This document shows, piece after piece, positions 54,320-63,375 of a stretch of 64,000 nucleotides of DNA (positions are counted from its first letter, which is position 1; every line of letters begins with the position of its first letter). The position numbers were made by a program, and so were the translations under genes. Under the pieces are notes generated by a model, which had not been told where the DNA came from, did not search any database, and saw only the letters and a list, made by a program, of their open reading frames with translations. Source of the DNA: Acidobacteriota bacterium (GTDB taxonomy: Bacteria; Acidobacteriota; Terriglobia; UBA7540); NCBI GenBank assembly GCA_021787735.1, contig JAJYLL010000007.1, positions 23,724-87,723 of the forward strand, written 5' to 3'.

Positions 54320-55102
54320 ATGAGCTATGAAACGTTGCTTTATGAAGACCGGGCAGGGGTCGCCTATGTTACGGTGAACCGGCCGCAAAAGCTGAACGCA
54401 CTTAATCAGAAGGCCGTTCAAGAACTCACCGATTGTTTTGGTCAGATCGAAGCATCCAGTGAAGTGGGCGGCGTTATCCTGACCGGGGCCGGTGAAAAGG
54501 CTTTTGTAGCCGGGGCGGATATCAACGAGCTTGCCGCGCTCACCCCGGCGGGCGCACGCGAAACGGCCCTGGGCGGACAGGCGCTGATGAACGAGATCGA
54601 GAATCTGGGAAAACCCGTAATTGCCGCAATCAACGGCTTCGCCCTGGGCGGCGGCTGCGAACTGGCGATGGCGTGCACTCTGCGTATTGCATCGGAAAAC
54701 GCTCGCTTTGGACAACCGGAAGTCAAGCTGGGCATCATCCCTGGGTATGCCGGAACCCAACGGCTGCCTCGCCTGGTAGGAAAAGGTCGCGCGCTTGAGA
54801 TGATCCTTTCGGGCGAACCCATCAGCGCGCAGGAAGCATGGCGGATCGGCCTGGTCAATCAGGTAGTGGCCCTGCCGGACCTGATACCCACCGCCGAAAA
54901 GGCGGTCCAGAAAATCCTGGCCAACAGCCCGATTGCCGTCCGGTATGCCTTGGAGGCCGTCAATCACGGCGTGGAAATGGCGAAAAACGACGGTGAGCAG
55001 CTTGAGGCGAACCTGTTTGGATTATGCTGTGCGACCGAAGACATGAAAGAAGGAACGCGGGCGTTTCTGGAAAAACGCCCGGCGCAATTCAGTGGCAAGT
55101 AG
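54320..55102 (+). CDS. Enoyl-CoA hydratase/isomerase (crotonase) family
   Basis: The 260-residue crotonase-fold protein hydrates trans-2-enoyl-CoA, most likely crotonyl-CoA. The oxyanion loop [14 protein letters not shown], the catalytic Glu in [19 protein letters not shown] and the second Glu in [20 protein letters not shown] are all present, so it is an active hydratase rather than an isomerase variant. AGGAG lies seven bases before the ATG. It may share a transcript with nusB, which follows by 45 bases. Confidence 0.93.
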   Translation: MSYETLLYEDRAGVAYVTVNRPQKLNALNQKAVQELTDCFGQIEASSEVGGVILTGAGEKAFVAGADINELAALTPAGARETALGGQALMNEIENLGKPVIAAINGFALGGGCELAMACTLRIASENARFGQPEVKLGIIPGYAGTQRLPRLVGKGRALEMILSGEPISAQEAWRIGLVNQVVALPDLIPTAEKAVQKILANSPIAVRYALEAVNHGVEMAKNDGEQLEANLFGLCCATEDMKEGTRAFLEKRPAQFSGK

Positions 55103-55147
55103 TTCCGGTCCGGTGCCTGCCGGAACGCGAGGAGCGTCAGATCAACA

Positions 55148-55570
55148 ATGGGTTCTCGAACAAAATCTCGCGAGTTAGCTCTGCAGATGCTTTACCAATG
55201 GGAGGTGGGCAGCCACCCCCCGGCCTACGTGGAGCAGACTTTCATGCACGGACGCAACCTTGCACCCGACGTGGACGCGTTTGCGCGCAGCCTGTTTTCG
55301 GGAGCGGTGAGTGAAGTCACGTCGCTCGACCGCACCATTGCGGGGCACGCAGAACACTGGCGAACAGAACGCATGCCGGCCGTTGACCGTAATATCCTTC
55401 GATTGGCGCTTTATGAAATGCTCCATCACCCGGAAACGCCCGGCGCAGTCGTCATCAATGAGGCTATTGAATTGGCCCGCCGGTTTGCCGCCGCAGACTC
55501 AGTGGAATTTGTGAACGGCGTTCTCGACGCAATCTGGAAATCTCTACCTCAGGCGCAACCAAAGGCTTGA
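55148..55570 (+). CDS. nusB: Transcription antitermination factor NusB
   Basis: NusB binds BoxA of rRNA leaders with NusE (S10) to prevent Rho termination and help rRNA processing. The 140-residue all-helical protein shows SRELALQMLYQWEVG near the N terminus, RMPAVDRNILRLALYEMLHH and GAVVINEAIELARRFAAADSVEFVNGVLDAIWKSL near the C terminus, the family signature. The length is normal. Confidence 0.95.
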   Translation: MGSRTKSRELALQMLYQWEVGSHPPAYVEQTFMHGRNLAPDVDAFARSLFSGAVSEVTSLDRTIAGHAEHWRTERMPAVDRNILRLALYEMLHHPETPGAVVINEAIELARRFAAADSVEFVNGVLDAIWKSLPQAQPKA

Positions 55571-55659
55571 TGCTCCTCTGAAATCTCGGACCCTTCCCTG
55601 ATTTCACAGACAAGCCTCCCCAGAAATTCCTCTGAACAGACCTGAATCAGAAAGTACGT

Positions 55660-56763
55660 TTACTCCGCCGTGCTGCGCGCGTACGCAATTCGCTTATCAA
55701 TGGACGGGTGGGAATGAAATAAGAATTCGATCCACGCGGAAGGCTGCCGTTCGGCAAGGTTGATATCAGCAAGTTTTTCCATGCTGGTGATAAAGGCTGA
55801 TTTGCTGGGGATCATTTTCAGTGCATAATCGTCCGCCTGCCGTTCCAGCCAGCGCGAGTGGCTGTTCACGCAGGGCAGAAGAAGCAACGAAAGCACCATG
55901 CTGACCAGGATCAGCAGCGGCAGGTTCGCGAAGTCCGCTACTCCCCTGAAACCGAGCGAGGGACCCCATTTCAGCAGGCAGGCATTGGCAAGATAAAACC
56001 CAATGTACGTGCTGAGCGCCTGGACAATAATCAAGCGAAAGACGTGGTGGCGAACGTGGTGCCCGAATTCGTGGGCCAGGACGGCTTCCACTTCATCCGC
56101 ACTGAATTTTTCCAGTAGAGTGTCCGACAGAATGATGCGGCGCGTGTTGCCCAGGCCCACCAGCGCCGCGTTGGCCTTCTTGCTCTTTTCACTCAGCTTC
56201 CATTCAAATACGCCACGAACACGCGTCCCGGCGCGGCGCGAAAGCTCCAGCAGGCGCTCCGTCAAGCTTTCGTCTTCTACCGGCTTGAATTTGAAAAAAA
56301 TGGGGAACAGCAACACGGGCGCCAGGTTCGCCAGCAGAACGAAGAAGGCGATAAACGCCGTACCGGAGATGATCCACCACGTAGCCGGCCAGGTCCGCAT
56401 GGTCCAGTAAATGAGTTCGGCCCCCAGCAACCCCAGCGTCCCCCCAACTGCTAGCCCCTTCAATTCATCCTTGATCCAGTTCCAGAGCGTGAGGTTCGAC
56501 AAGCCATACCGGTGCTCCAAACGGTAGTCTTTAAGGTAGCTTACGGGAATGCCGGGCAGTTGGAAGATCAGCCCGAACAGGATGAGGTAAATCAATAAGG
56601 CGAGCGCGGAATGCGACGTCAGACCATATGCAAAGTTCCGCAGACCAATTGTCCACCCGGCAAAAAGAAGAAAAATAATCAGCGCGAGGTCAAGGGCGAA
56701 TCCCACAACCGCAAGGACCCGCCCGGCACGATGATAAGCTTTAGCGCGTTGTGCTTCATCCAT
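55660..56763 (-). CDS. M48-family zinc metalloprotease (Ste24-like)
   Basis: This 367-residue integral membrane protease resembles Ste24/CAAX prenyl protease 1. The zinc site is in VEAVLAHEFGHHVRHHVFR (HExxH), with further ligand Glu expected in the C-terminal RQADDYALKMI (the xxxD/E pattern). About seven hydrophobic segments precede and follow the site. The NAALVGLGNTRRIILSDTLLE segment is the family's substrate-side loop. In bacteria such proteases act in membrane quality control. It starts 24 bases after the phosphomannomutase stop on the same strand, so it may share the GDP-mannose operon. Confidence 0.92.
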   Translation of the reverse strand: MDEAQRAKAYHRAGRVLAVVGFALDLALIIFLLFAGWTIGLRNFAYGLTSHSALALLIYLILFGLIFQLPGIPVSYLKDYRLEHRYGLSNLTLWNWIKDELKGLAVGGTLGLLGAELIYWTMRTWPATWWIISGTAFIAFFVLLANLAPVLLFPIFFKFKPVEDESLTERLLELSRRAGTRVRGVFEWKLSEKSKKANAALVGLGNTRRIILSDTLLEKFSADEVEAVLAHEFGHHVRHHVFRLIIVQALSTYIGFYLANACLLKWGPSLGFRGVADFANLPLLILVSMVLSLLLLPCVNSHSRWLERQADDYALKMIPSKSAFITSMEKLADINLAERQPSAWIEFLFHSHPSIDKRIAYARSTAE

Positions 56764-56786
56764 GGCGCGAAATATCTACCCTTGCC

Positions 56787-58217
56787 CTACTCATGCGATT
56801 GCTGCCGGGCAAAGTCACTCATTGCATCTAATAGTTCCGTGACCTGCTCCCGCGATGGCGCTTCGGCGTAAAGCCGCAAAACGTTCTCTGTCCCCGAGGC
56901 CCGCACCAGTACCCACATAGAGTCGCCCAGCACCATTTTGACGCCGTCCCGGTCATCAATCGACAGAACTTTGAAATCAGCAACTGAGTTTAGTTTGCCC
57001 TGACGCACCTGCTCCACCACTCGTTGTGCGTCCGCCTTGTCAACCTCCACGTCAACCCGGCGGTAATAGTGCGGTCCGAATTCTTCCTGAAGCTCCTGAA
57101 CCAGCTCACTCAGGTTCTTCCCTCGCTGTGCGATGATGTCCGCCAGGTAGAGCGAATTCAACACGCCGTCGCGCTCCGGCAGGTGTCCGCGGGATGCGAT
57201 GCCGCCGCTCTCCTCCCCGCCGATCAGGATATCGCGAGCCAGCATCAAGTCGCAGACGTATTTGAAACCGATGGGTGTGACATGGAGCGGCAGGCCGTAT
57301 TTCGCGGCGATCTTGTCAATCATGTGAGTGGTGGAGACGGTCTTGACCACTTCGCCTTTCTGCCCGCACTCAGCAACCAGATGCTTGAGCAATATGGAAA
57401 AAATCTTGTGCGAATCGACCGTGTTGCCCTGCGCGTCAACCGCCCCGATCCGGTCAGCATCACCATCTGTGGCAAAGCCAGCATCCGCTCCGATCGCTAC
57501 AACGGCCTCGCTTAAGTCTGCCAGGTGCGGATCAATCGGCTCGGGGTTGATTCCTGGAAACAGCGGATTATGCTCCCCGTGAATCTCCGAAAACGAAATG
57601 CCGGCTTCATCAAACAGGCGGGCCAGGCATCCACGCGCCGCGCCGTACATGGGATCAATCACAAACTTTCTGCCGCTCTCTCGAATGCGGTCCAGCGAAA
57701 CCAGCGTCCTGATGCGGCCGAGATACGGAGTAACCAGGTCGGCGGTTTCAATCTGAGCAGATTTTGACGCAGATGCCTTCGCTTTGCCCGGGTCCTCATT
57801 GGGCACATAGGTCTCGACCCGTTTCATAATCTCAGGGGACGCCGATCCACCGTACGGGGCCTTGAGCTTGATGCCATTCCAGATGTAGGGATTGTGGCTG
57901 GCAGTCACGATCAATGCCCCCGCGGTCTTTCTGGCCACCACGGCGTAACTGACTGCAGGCGTCGGCGTGGCGCGGTCAGCCAGCACCACCGGAATCCCTT
58001 CCGCAGCGACCTGACGAGCGGCGACCTGCGCGGCTTCAGGAGAAAGGAATCGCGCATCATAGCCAACCACCAGTCCGCGCTCGGTCTGGCTTTCCTGGCA
58101 AACGTAACGCGCGATGGCGGCAGCCACACGGCGCACATTCTCACAGGTAAATGTATCGCCGATGATTCCGCGCCAGCCGTCAGTTCCGAATTTAATCTGT
58201 TCTGCAGATTCCGTCAG
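56787..58217 (-). CDS. Phosphoglucomutase/phosphomannomutase, probable CTG start
   Basis: The enzyme belongs to the alpha-D-phosphohexomutase family and interconverts mannose-6-P and mannose-1-P (and often glucose phosphates). The phosphoserine is in GALIVTASHNPYIWNGIK, the Mg2+ loop in FATDGDADRIGAVDAQ, the sugar-specificity GEESGG in ILIGGEESGGIASRG and the C-terminal phosphate loop in RASGTENVLRLYAE. The track's ATG at 58337 lies inside manC. The CTG at 58217 (LTESAEQIKFGTDGWRG) has GGAGG five bases upstream and follows the manC stop by 13 bases. It gives 476 residues, the usual size. It completes the mannose pathway with the upstream manA and manC. Confidence 0.92.
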   Translation of the reverse strand: MTESAEQIKFGTDGWRGIIGDTFTCENVRRVAAAIARYVCQESQTERGLVVGYDARFLSPEAAQVAARQVAAEGIPVVLADRATPTPAVSYAVVARKTAGALIVTASHNPYIWNGIKLKAPYGGSASPEIMKRVETYVPNEDPGKAKASASKSAQIETADLVTPYLGRIRTLVSLDRIRESGRKFVIDPMYGAARGCLARLFDEAGISFSEIHGEHNPLFPGINPEPIDPHLADLSEAVVAIGADAGFATDGDADRIGAVDAQGNTVDSHKIFSILLKHLVAECGQKGEVVKTVSTTHMIDKIAAKYGLPLHVTPIGFKYVCDLMLARDILIGGEESGGIASRGHLPERDGVLNSLYLADIIAQRGKNLSELVQELQEEFGPHYYRRVDVEVDKADAQRVVEQVRQGKLNSVADFKVLSIDDRDGVKMVLGDSMWVLVRASGTENVLRLYAEAPSREQVTELLDAMSDFARQQSHE

Positions 58218-58230
58218 AATAGCCTCCGCG

Positions 58231-59340
58231 TTAAAGCAGGTTCTTTTTGCCGAGCCGTTCGAGTTCCTGTACAGCCTTCCCGACTTTCTGGGACTGGTCA
58301 CGAGCGCAAACCAGCAACGCGTCGCCGGTATCAACAATCACCAGATTCTCAACGCCAATGGTAACAAGATGTTTCCTGCCGCCCACCAGCATGTTTCCCT
58401 TGGAGTCAAGGCAAATAGAATTCTCCGGGCGCACATTTCCGTCAGCGTCCTTGGAGCTCAGATCGTAAGCCACCGCCCAACTCCCTACGTCGCTCCAGCC
58501 TATGTCTGCCGCCACAGCAGACACGCCGTCGATCCTCTCCATCAGGGCATAATCGATGGAGATTTTTTCGAGCTGGGGAAACAGGCGCTTCAACGCTCGC
58601 AGGTTATCGATGCCGCCCGCCGCGGCGATCCGGTCCAATCCCTCTGCCATCGCCGGCTGAAATTTCCGCAAGTTTGCAAGCAGCGTTGACGCACGCCAGA
58701 TAAACATTCCGGCGTTCCACAAATAGCGTTTGGAGGCAACATATTTCCGCGCGGCTGCAAGTGCGGGTTTCTCAGTAAAGTTTTCAACGCGATATATTTT
58801 TTCCCGGCCGGCGTTTATTGCAGGTCCGCCCAGACGGATGTAGCCATACCCGGTTTCCGGGCCCGTCGGTTGAATACCCAGAATGACCGAACGGCCCTCC
58901 GTTGTAGCCCATCGGCAGCCGGCCTTCAGCGCCTCGCGGAAGGCTCCCGGCTTCTGAATCACGTGGTCTGCAGGCAAAATGGCCATGATGCCGTCAGGAT
59001 CACGGCTGAGAATCTCATTCGCAGCCAGGCCAACGGTGGGCGCGGTATTGCGCTGCGCGGGCTCCGCAACAATCTGGCGTTCAGGGATGCCCGGCAACAA
59101 CCGGACCATCTGCGCGCGCACCATGCTGTTCGCAAAAACATAAATCCGCTCCGGCGGCACGATTCCCTTGACGCGATCGACCGTCTGCTCAAGGAGCGTT
59201 GAGCCTCCGAACAGCCCCAGCAACTGCTTGGGCTTCTTTCGGCGACTCAACGGCCAAAAGCGTGTTCCGCTCCCGCCGGCCATGATCACCACGTAAACGT
59301 GATCGTACAGCGAGCCCCGTGATTGCGCTGCTTTGCTCAT
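58231..59340 (-). CDS. manC: Mannose-1-phosphate guanylyltransferase ManC
   Basis: ManC makes GDP-mannose from mannose-1-P and GTP, for use in exopolysaccharide or O-antigen. The nucleotidyltransferase motif is VVIMAGGSGTRFWPLSRRKKPKQLL. ENFTEKPALAAARKYV follows, then YLWNAGMFIWRASTLL and GWSDVGSWAV. The ATG at 59340 (MSKAAQSRGSLYDHVYV) is preferred, 8 bases after the manA stop; the track's start lies inside manA. At 369 residues it contains only the transferase domain, with no C-terminal isomerase domain, in line with a separate manA. Confidence 0.94.
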   Translation of the reverse strand: MSKAAQSRGSLYDHVYVVIMAGGSGTRFWPLSRRKKPKQLLGLFGGSTLLEQTVDRVKGIVPPERIYVFANSMVRAQMVRLLPGIPERQIVAEPAQRNTAPTVGLAANEILSRDPDGIMAILPADHVIQKPGAFREALKAGCRWATTEGRSVILGIQPTGPETGYGYIRLGGPAINAGREKIYRVENFTEKPALAAARKYVASKRYLWNAGMFIWRASTLLANLRKFQPAMAEGLDRIAAAGGIDNLRALKRLFPQLEKISIDYALMERIDGVSAVAADIGWSDVGSWAVAYDLSSKDADGNVRPENSICLDSKGNMLVGGRKHLVTIGVENLVIVDTGDALLVCARDQSQKVGKAVQELERLGKKNLL

Positions 59341-59347
59341 AACCGTT

Positions 59348-60439
59348 CTAGCTGAAAAGGATATTCTTGATTTGTTCGGACTTGAACCCACGGCGCGAGA
59401 GCGGCCGTTTAAAATCCCTGTCAACATCCGGGACGTAAAACTTCAGGATTCGCGTCTTTTCTACCGGCGCAATCCGGTACGCCTCTGCCCCCGGCGGTAT
59501 CACCCATGTGTGGCCTGGCTGGTACCCCATCCAGCCGGCTGCTGTTTCCACACGCCCCTCCCCCGCAACAATGGAAAGGGTCTCCATGTGCTCCGGTGAC
59601 GATTTGAAATGTCCCGTCTCCCTCAAACGTAGTTCTTCCACGGCAAAATACGGGCAAGCAAGAACATATCGGTGCAAACCAAAGTCTTCATGAACAACGC
59701 GCCGCGGCAGATTGCGAAGCGGCGGCGCCTCGGATTTAATGACTCCAAACCCTTTATCCAGATGAAGCGGGCGCGGTTTCCCATCCAAACCCGTCCGGCC
59801 AAAATCATCCAGCCGGTAAGTCATGTCGGAATGTTCTTCGGCCTCAAAGAGGACAATCCCCGGCCCCAGTGCGTGAACGGTCCCTGGCGGCACAAAAATC
59901 ACCTCGCCCGCTTTCGGGTGGAACCGATAAAGCAGATCCTTACTTTGGCCCCGCTCACAGGCTGCCCTCAGTTCCTCCAAAGTCGTACCGGGCTTCAGCC
60001 CCAGCAGGATTTCCGCTTCCGGTTCCGCGTGCAGGATGTACCACATCTCGCACTTGCCCAGGTTGCCGGGATCGTGCTTGCGCGCGTATTTGTCGTCCGG
60101 ATGCACCTGGAGTGAAAGCCAATCGCTCGTGAAGATGTATTTTGACAGAATCGGAAAACGGCGGTCTTTCCAGTTCGCGCCGTTCAGTTCGCTTCGGTAC
60201 TTCCGAGACACCTCACCCAGCGTAAGACCGGCCACGGAGCCGTTCAGGATCCTTGAACTTTCGTCCGTGATCCACACCTCGCCTATCAGAGTCTTCTCAC
60301 CCCGCTGGGCGGAAGCCCCGCGGTCATCAGCGATCTTCTCCGGATCAGGCCACTCGAACAGCGGAGACAGGTCGTCCAATCCCCAGATTTTCGGCTTGAA
60401 GATGGGAGAAAGCTTGAGCGGTGTGTTCAGCTTTGGCAT
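59348..60439 (-). CDS. manA: Mannose-6-phosphate isomerase, class I (ManA-like)
   Basis: The zinc cupin enzyme links fructose-6-P to mannose-6-P. The zinc ligands are recognisable in SLQVHPDDKYARKHD and FVPPGTVHALGPGIVLFEAEEHSDMTYRLDDFGR. The 363-residue protein has the N-terminal LKLSPIFKPKIWG, a variant of the family's start. It opens the run manA-manC-pmm-M48 protease, which should yield GDP-mannose from fructose-6-P. A promoter is expected just upstream of 60439, where coaD-aspC ends about 142 bases away. Confidence 0.93.
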   Translation of the reverse strand: MPKLNTPLKLSPIFKPKIWGLDDLSPLFEWPDPEKIADDRGASAQRGEKTLIGEVWITDESSRILNGSVAGLTLGEVSRKYRSELNGANWKDRRFPILSKYIFTSDWLSLQVHPDDKYARKHDPGNLGKCEMWYILHAEPEAEILLGLKPGTTLEELRAACERGQSKDLLYRFHPKAGEVIFVPPGTVHALGPGIVLFEAEEHSDMTYRLDDFGRTGLDGKPRPLHLDKGFGVIKSEAPPLRNLPRRVVHEDFGLHRYVLACPYFAVEELRLRETGHFKSSPEHMETLSIVAGEGRVETAAGWMGYQPGHTWVIPPGAEAYRIAPVEKTRILKFYVPDVDRDFKRPLSRRGFKSEQIKNILFS

Positions 60440-60581
60440 AGGTCGAATGAGAACTTACAGAGCGGATACCGGTCGGGCCAGCGTGCGGTGCCTCACTTCG
60501 GGCTGGCGCTTTGCGTTAGACAAATTGCCAGCCTGAAGGCGTACCCCGTACATAACCCTGCTCAAATTCTTCGGCAACGTA

Positions 60582-61754
60582 TCAGAGTTCGCTGAAGAAT
60601 TTCTTCATCCGCTCCAACCCCTCCTCGATGTTCTCCATCGAGGTCGCGTAGGAAAGCCGGACATGCTCATCGGTGCCGAAGCCCGGCCCTGGAACAACCG
60701 CCACGTGGGCTTCTTCGAGCAGGCGGTCCACCAGCACCTTGCAATCCGCAACACCGTCCTTTTTGAGGTAGGCCCCTACGTTCGGATAAACGTAAAATGC
60801 ACCGGCAGGCATGGCGCAGGTGATTCCGGGAATGGCACGCAGCCCGGCCACGATCTTGTCGCGACGCCGCTGGTACTCGGCCAGCATGACCTGGACGGAA
60901 TCCTGTGGCCCGCGCAATGCCTCTACCGCCGCCTTCTGCGAAATCGACGTCGGGTTCGAGGTCGAGTGGCTCTGGAGGTTCAGCATGTTGCTCAGCAGTT
61001 TCTTCGCGCCCAGAGCAAAGCCAACCCGCCAGCCCGTCATGGCATAGGTTTTTGAGAGTGATCCGGTGATAATCAGGTTGTTACGATTGCCCGAGTGTCC
61101 AAGCGAAAACGGTTTCCTGCCGTCATAGAGGAACTGGCAGTAGCACTCGTCCGTCATCAGCAGGAGGTTCTTGCTGACAGCCAGCGCCAGCAGTTTTCCC
61201 ATCTCTTCGTCCGGAATCACGGCGCCGGTCGGATTGTTCGGCGAGTTCACGATGATCAATCTGGTTTTCGGCGTGATCAGTTTTCCCACGGCCGCCGCGC
61301 TGACCTGGAAGTTGTCCTCTTCACGCGTGGCAAGAGGCACAACCTTGCCGCCGCAGTAGTTGACAATGTCAAGATACGACACCCAGTAGGGCACCGGCAT
61401 GATCACTTCATCGCCGTGGTTAATGGTGGCAGCGACGGCCTCAAAAATAGCCTGCTTGCCGCCCACAGTCACCAGACATTCTTCAATCTTGTAATTCGAG
61501 CCAAAATCCTTGGCATGCCGCCCGACGATGGCTTCCTTTAATTCCTTGATACCGCTGGTCGGCGTATATTTTGTGAAATTCTGATGGATCGCTTGGATAG
61601 CAGCGTTCTTGATGTTTTCGGGAGTCGGAAAATCCGGTTCGCCCGCGCCAAAATCAATCAGACTCACCCCGCTTGCGCGGAGTTGGGTGGCCTTCTGAAC
61701 AACGGCCAGAGTGGATGAAACTGAAATTCTCGAAATACGTTCTGAAAGTTCCAA
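60582..61754 (-). CDS. aspC: Aspartate/aromatic aminotransferase, class I
   Basis: The fold-type I PLP enzyme transfers the amino group between aspartate and 2-oxoglutarate. The PLP lysine is in IITGSLSKTYAMTGWRVGFALGA, the cofactor Asp in VNSPNNPTGAVIPDEEMG, and the C-terminal Arg in EHVRLSYATSMENIEEGLERM. The length of 390 residues is typical of the bacterial Iγ-type AAT. The start is TTG with GAGG nine bases upstream, which overlaps the end of coaD, so the pair are tightly coupled. Confidence 0.93.
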   Translation of the reverse strand: MELSERISRISVSSTLAVVQKATQLRASGVSLIDFGAGEPDFPTPENIKNAAIQAIHQNFTKYTPTSGIKELKEAIVGRHAKDFGSNYKIEECLVTVGGKQAIFEAVAATINHGDEVIMPVPYWVSYLDIVNYCGGKVVPLATREEDNFQVSAAAVGKLITPKTRLIIVNSPNNPTGAVIPDEEMGKLLALAVSKNLLLMTDECYCQFLYDGRKPFSLGHSGNRNNLIITGSLSKTYAMTGWRVGFALGAKKLLSNMLNLQSHSTSNPTSISQKAAVEALRGPQDSVQVMLAEYQRRRDKIVAGLRAIPGITCAMPAGAFYVYPNVGAYLKKDGVADCKVLVDRLLEEAHVAVVPGPGFGTDEHVRLSYATSMENIEEGLERMKKFFSEL

Positions 61755-61758
61755 GAGA

Positions 61759-62259
61759 TCAAACCTCGTCGATCATTGAGACTATTTTTCTTCTTAAACG
61801 TTCTTCCACCATTGGTGGCACCAGATCCTTGACGGACCCGCCATGCCGGGCGATTTCCTTCACCAGGCGCGAACTGACGTAGGCGTATTCTTCCGCCGGC
61901 ATCAGGAAAAGCGTCTCCAGCTTCGGCTGCAGTTTCCGGTTGGTCAGCGCCATCTGGATTTCGTATTCGTAGTCGGAAAACGCGCGGATGCCGCGAACAA
62001 TCGCCCGGGCGTTTTTCTTGACCGCGTAATCAACCAGAAGGCCGCTGAATGTGTCCACGGTGACATTCTTCATGTCGCGCGTGACATCCTGCAGCATCTC
62101 GACACGCTCCTCAACACTGAACAGCGGCTGCTTCTCAGCATTCGTCAGCAGGGCGACAATCAGATGGTCAAAGATCCGGCTGCTTCGCTGGATCAGATCA
62201 AAGTGCCCGTTGGTTATCGGATCAAAGGACCCTGGATAAATCGCGAGAATGTCAGACAT
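61759..62259 (-). CDS. coaD: Phosphopantetheine adenylyltransferase CoaD
   Basis: CoaD makes dephospho-CoA from phosphopantetheine and ATP, the penultimate CoA step. AIYPGSFDPITNGHFDLIQRS holds the TxGH motif of the nucleotidyltransferase superfamily, and AIVRGIRAFSDYEYEIQMALTNRKL, ETLFLMPAEEYAYVSSRLVKEIA complete the family's core. At 166 residues it is standard. With panB and panC, this window carries three CoA-pathway genes in two places. It is followed four bases later by the aminotransferase gene. Confidence 0.96.
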   Translation of the reverse strand: MSDILAIYPGSFDPITNGHFDLIQRSSRIFDHLIVALLTNAEKQPLFSVEERVEMLQDVTRDMKNVTVDTFSGLLVDYAVKKNARAIVRGIRAFSDYEYEIQMALTNRKLQPKLETLFLMPAEEYAYVSSRLVKEIARHGGSVKDLVPPMVEERLRRKIVSMIDEV

Positions 62260-62447
62260 AAGCCGAAGCGAAGGGCGCGCCAGCGCCGCCCGTATGCTTA
62301 AAAAGCATTCTAGCTGTTGGGTTCGAACGTTGTAAACCAGATTCTGTGAAAGCGTGACCGAGCAATTGAGGGGCCGGGCGCAACGTATCCGCGTGCAAGC
62401 GCAGACATTGCTTTGCCCAACGCAGAATGTGAAATCACAACAGGCGG

Positions 62448-62497
62448 AAAAAACGCCGGGTTAGCCCCGCATTATGCGGCACGGAGCCAAACCGGCG
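62448..62497 (-). terminator. Rho-independent terminator of the RcnB-like gene
   Basis: Reading on the minus strand downstream of 62525, CGCCGG and CCGGCG pair across a nested perfect hairpin (CCGCAT-A-ATGCGG), followed directly by TTTTTT. This classical shape, a GC stem plus a T-run, would end the RcnB-like transcript before coaD. Confidence 0.75.
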
Positions 62498-62524
62498 TGA
62501 GTTCGCGAAGCCGTGTCTTTTTGG

Positions 62525-63043
62525 CTAGCGGCCAAAATTCAAATTCAGCGAAATGAAATCATGCACACGGTAACCGTTGTCAAACAAAACGACTCTGCCG
62601 CCGAAGAGGAAATAGTGATAATCCGGAGGTGGCGGAGGCAGTTCCTGCAGCATGACCGGTGGCAGCGGATGGCAGTAACCCCGGTAGCGAGGCGCCAGTA
62701 CGTACCCGGCACTCAGAACCACGCCGCGTGGCCCGCGGTCCCGAAACCAGCGGTAGTCACGGTGTTCGTCGTAATACCTCACCACCGCGCGGCGGTCATA
62801 ATCATTAAAGCGGTAGCGCCCTTCGTGGTCGCGGTCCCATCCTCTGTGCCGACCATTGTCCCAATGCTCGCGGGGGCCGCGTCCTCTGTCATTGTGGCCT
62901 CGCCCTCTGTCGCCCCTGTCCCGTCCGTGGTCGTCATGCCGGTAACCGGGATTGGGGTGCGCCCAGGCAGCCAATACACTAGGTCCCAGCGAGACGCCTG
63001 CGCCAACTAACAGAATCAAAAGGAATTGCAAGGATTTTTTCAT
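62525..63043 (-). CDS. Secreted RcnB-like protein
   Basis: The protein has a signal peptide (MKKSLQFLLILLVGAGVSLGPSVLAAWA) and a mature part of about 145 residues. A His/Asp/Arg/Gly-rich stretch follows (HDDHGRDRGDRGRGHNDRGR), then a tail YHYFLFGGRVVLFDNGYRVHDFI. The tail and the preceding LPPVMLQELPPPPPDY are typical of the RcnB/CigR family, periplasmic proteins linked to metal homeostasis or envelope stress. The His- and Asp-rich part could bind metal ions, but this is inference. The ATG at 63043 has AGGAGA eight bases upstream; the track start at 63160 is too far. Confidence 0.75.
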   Translation of the reverse strand: MKKSLQFLLILLVGAGVSLGPSVLAAWAHPNPGYRHDDHGRDRGDRGRGHNDRGRGPREHWDNGRHRGWDRDHEGRYRFNDYDRRAVVRYYDEHRDYRWFRDRGPRGVVLSAGYVLAPRYRGYCHPLPPVMLQELPPPPPDYHYFLFGGRVVLFDNGYRVHDFISLNLNFGR

Positions 63044-63375
63044 GAGCTGTCTCTCCTTCGCCTGCCATCGACAGCCCCCATCGATATGAGGGGACAATAA
63101 GTGGCAATGGCACATCATTTGGGAACTGGCGCTCCCTTTTCCCCTCCCCCACAAACCCACTTTTTCACGTGGGTGTATTGTTTGTCAACAAACTAAAGTT
63201 CTACTACCATTGCACAAGGCTGAACGCACCAATGCTACCCCACTTTGGATTTCCGAATTTCCTCGGCGCTGGCTTCGCTGCTCATGCCGGGGTCTTCGGG
63301 TGCCGGGACTTCGCCGTCAATCATTTTTTGCGGGCTTAGCACCCGAGTTTCGACATAGATTGCCCTGCCCGCCAT
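63044..63375. promoter_or_regulatory. Intergenic region with promoter-like sites for the RcnB-like gene
   Basis: No gene is supported. A palindrome GTTTGT-CA-ACAAAC (63180-63193) overlaps, on the minus strand, TTGACA, a -35 match. ACCCAC/GTGGGT around 63156-63173 forms another inverted repeat. They are about 120-150 bases above the RcnB-like start and could be a regulated promoter. Confidence 0.4.
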
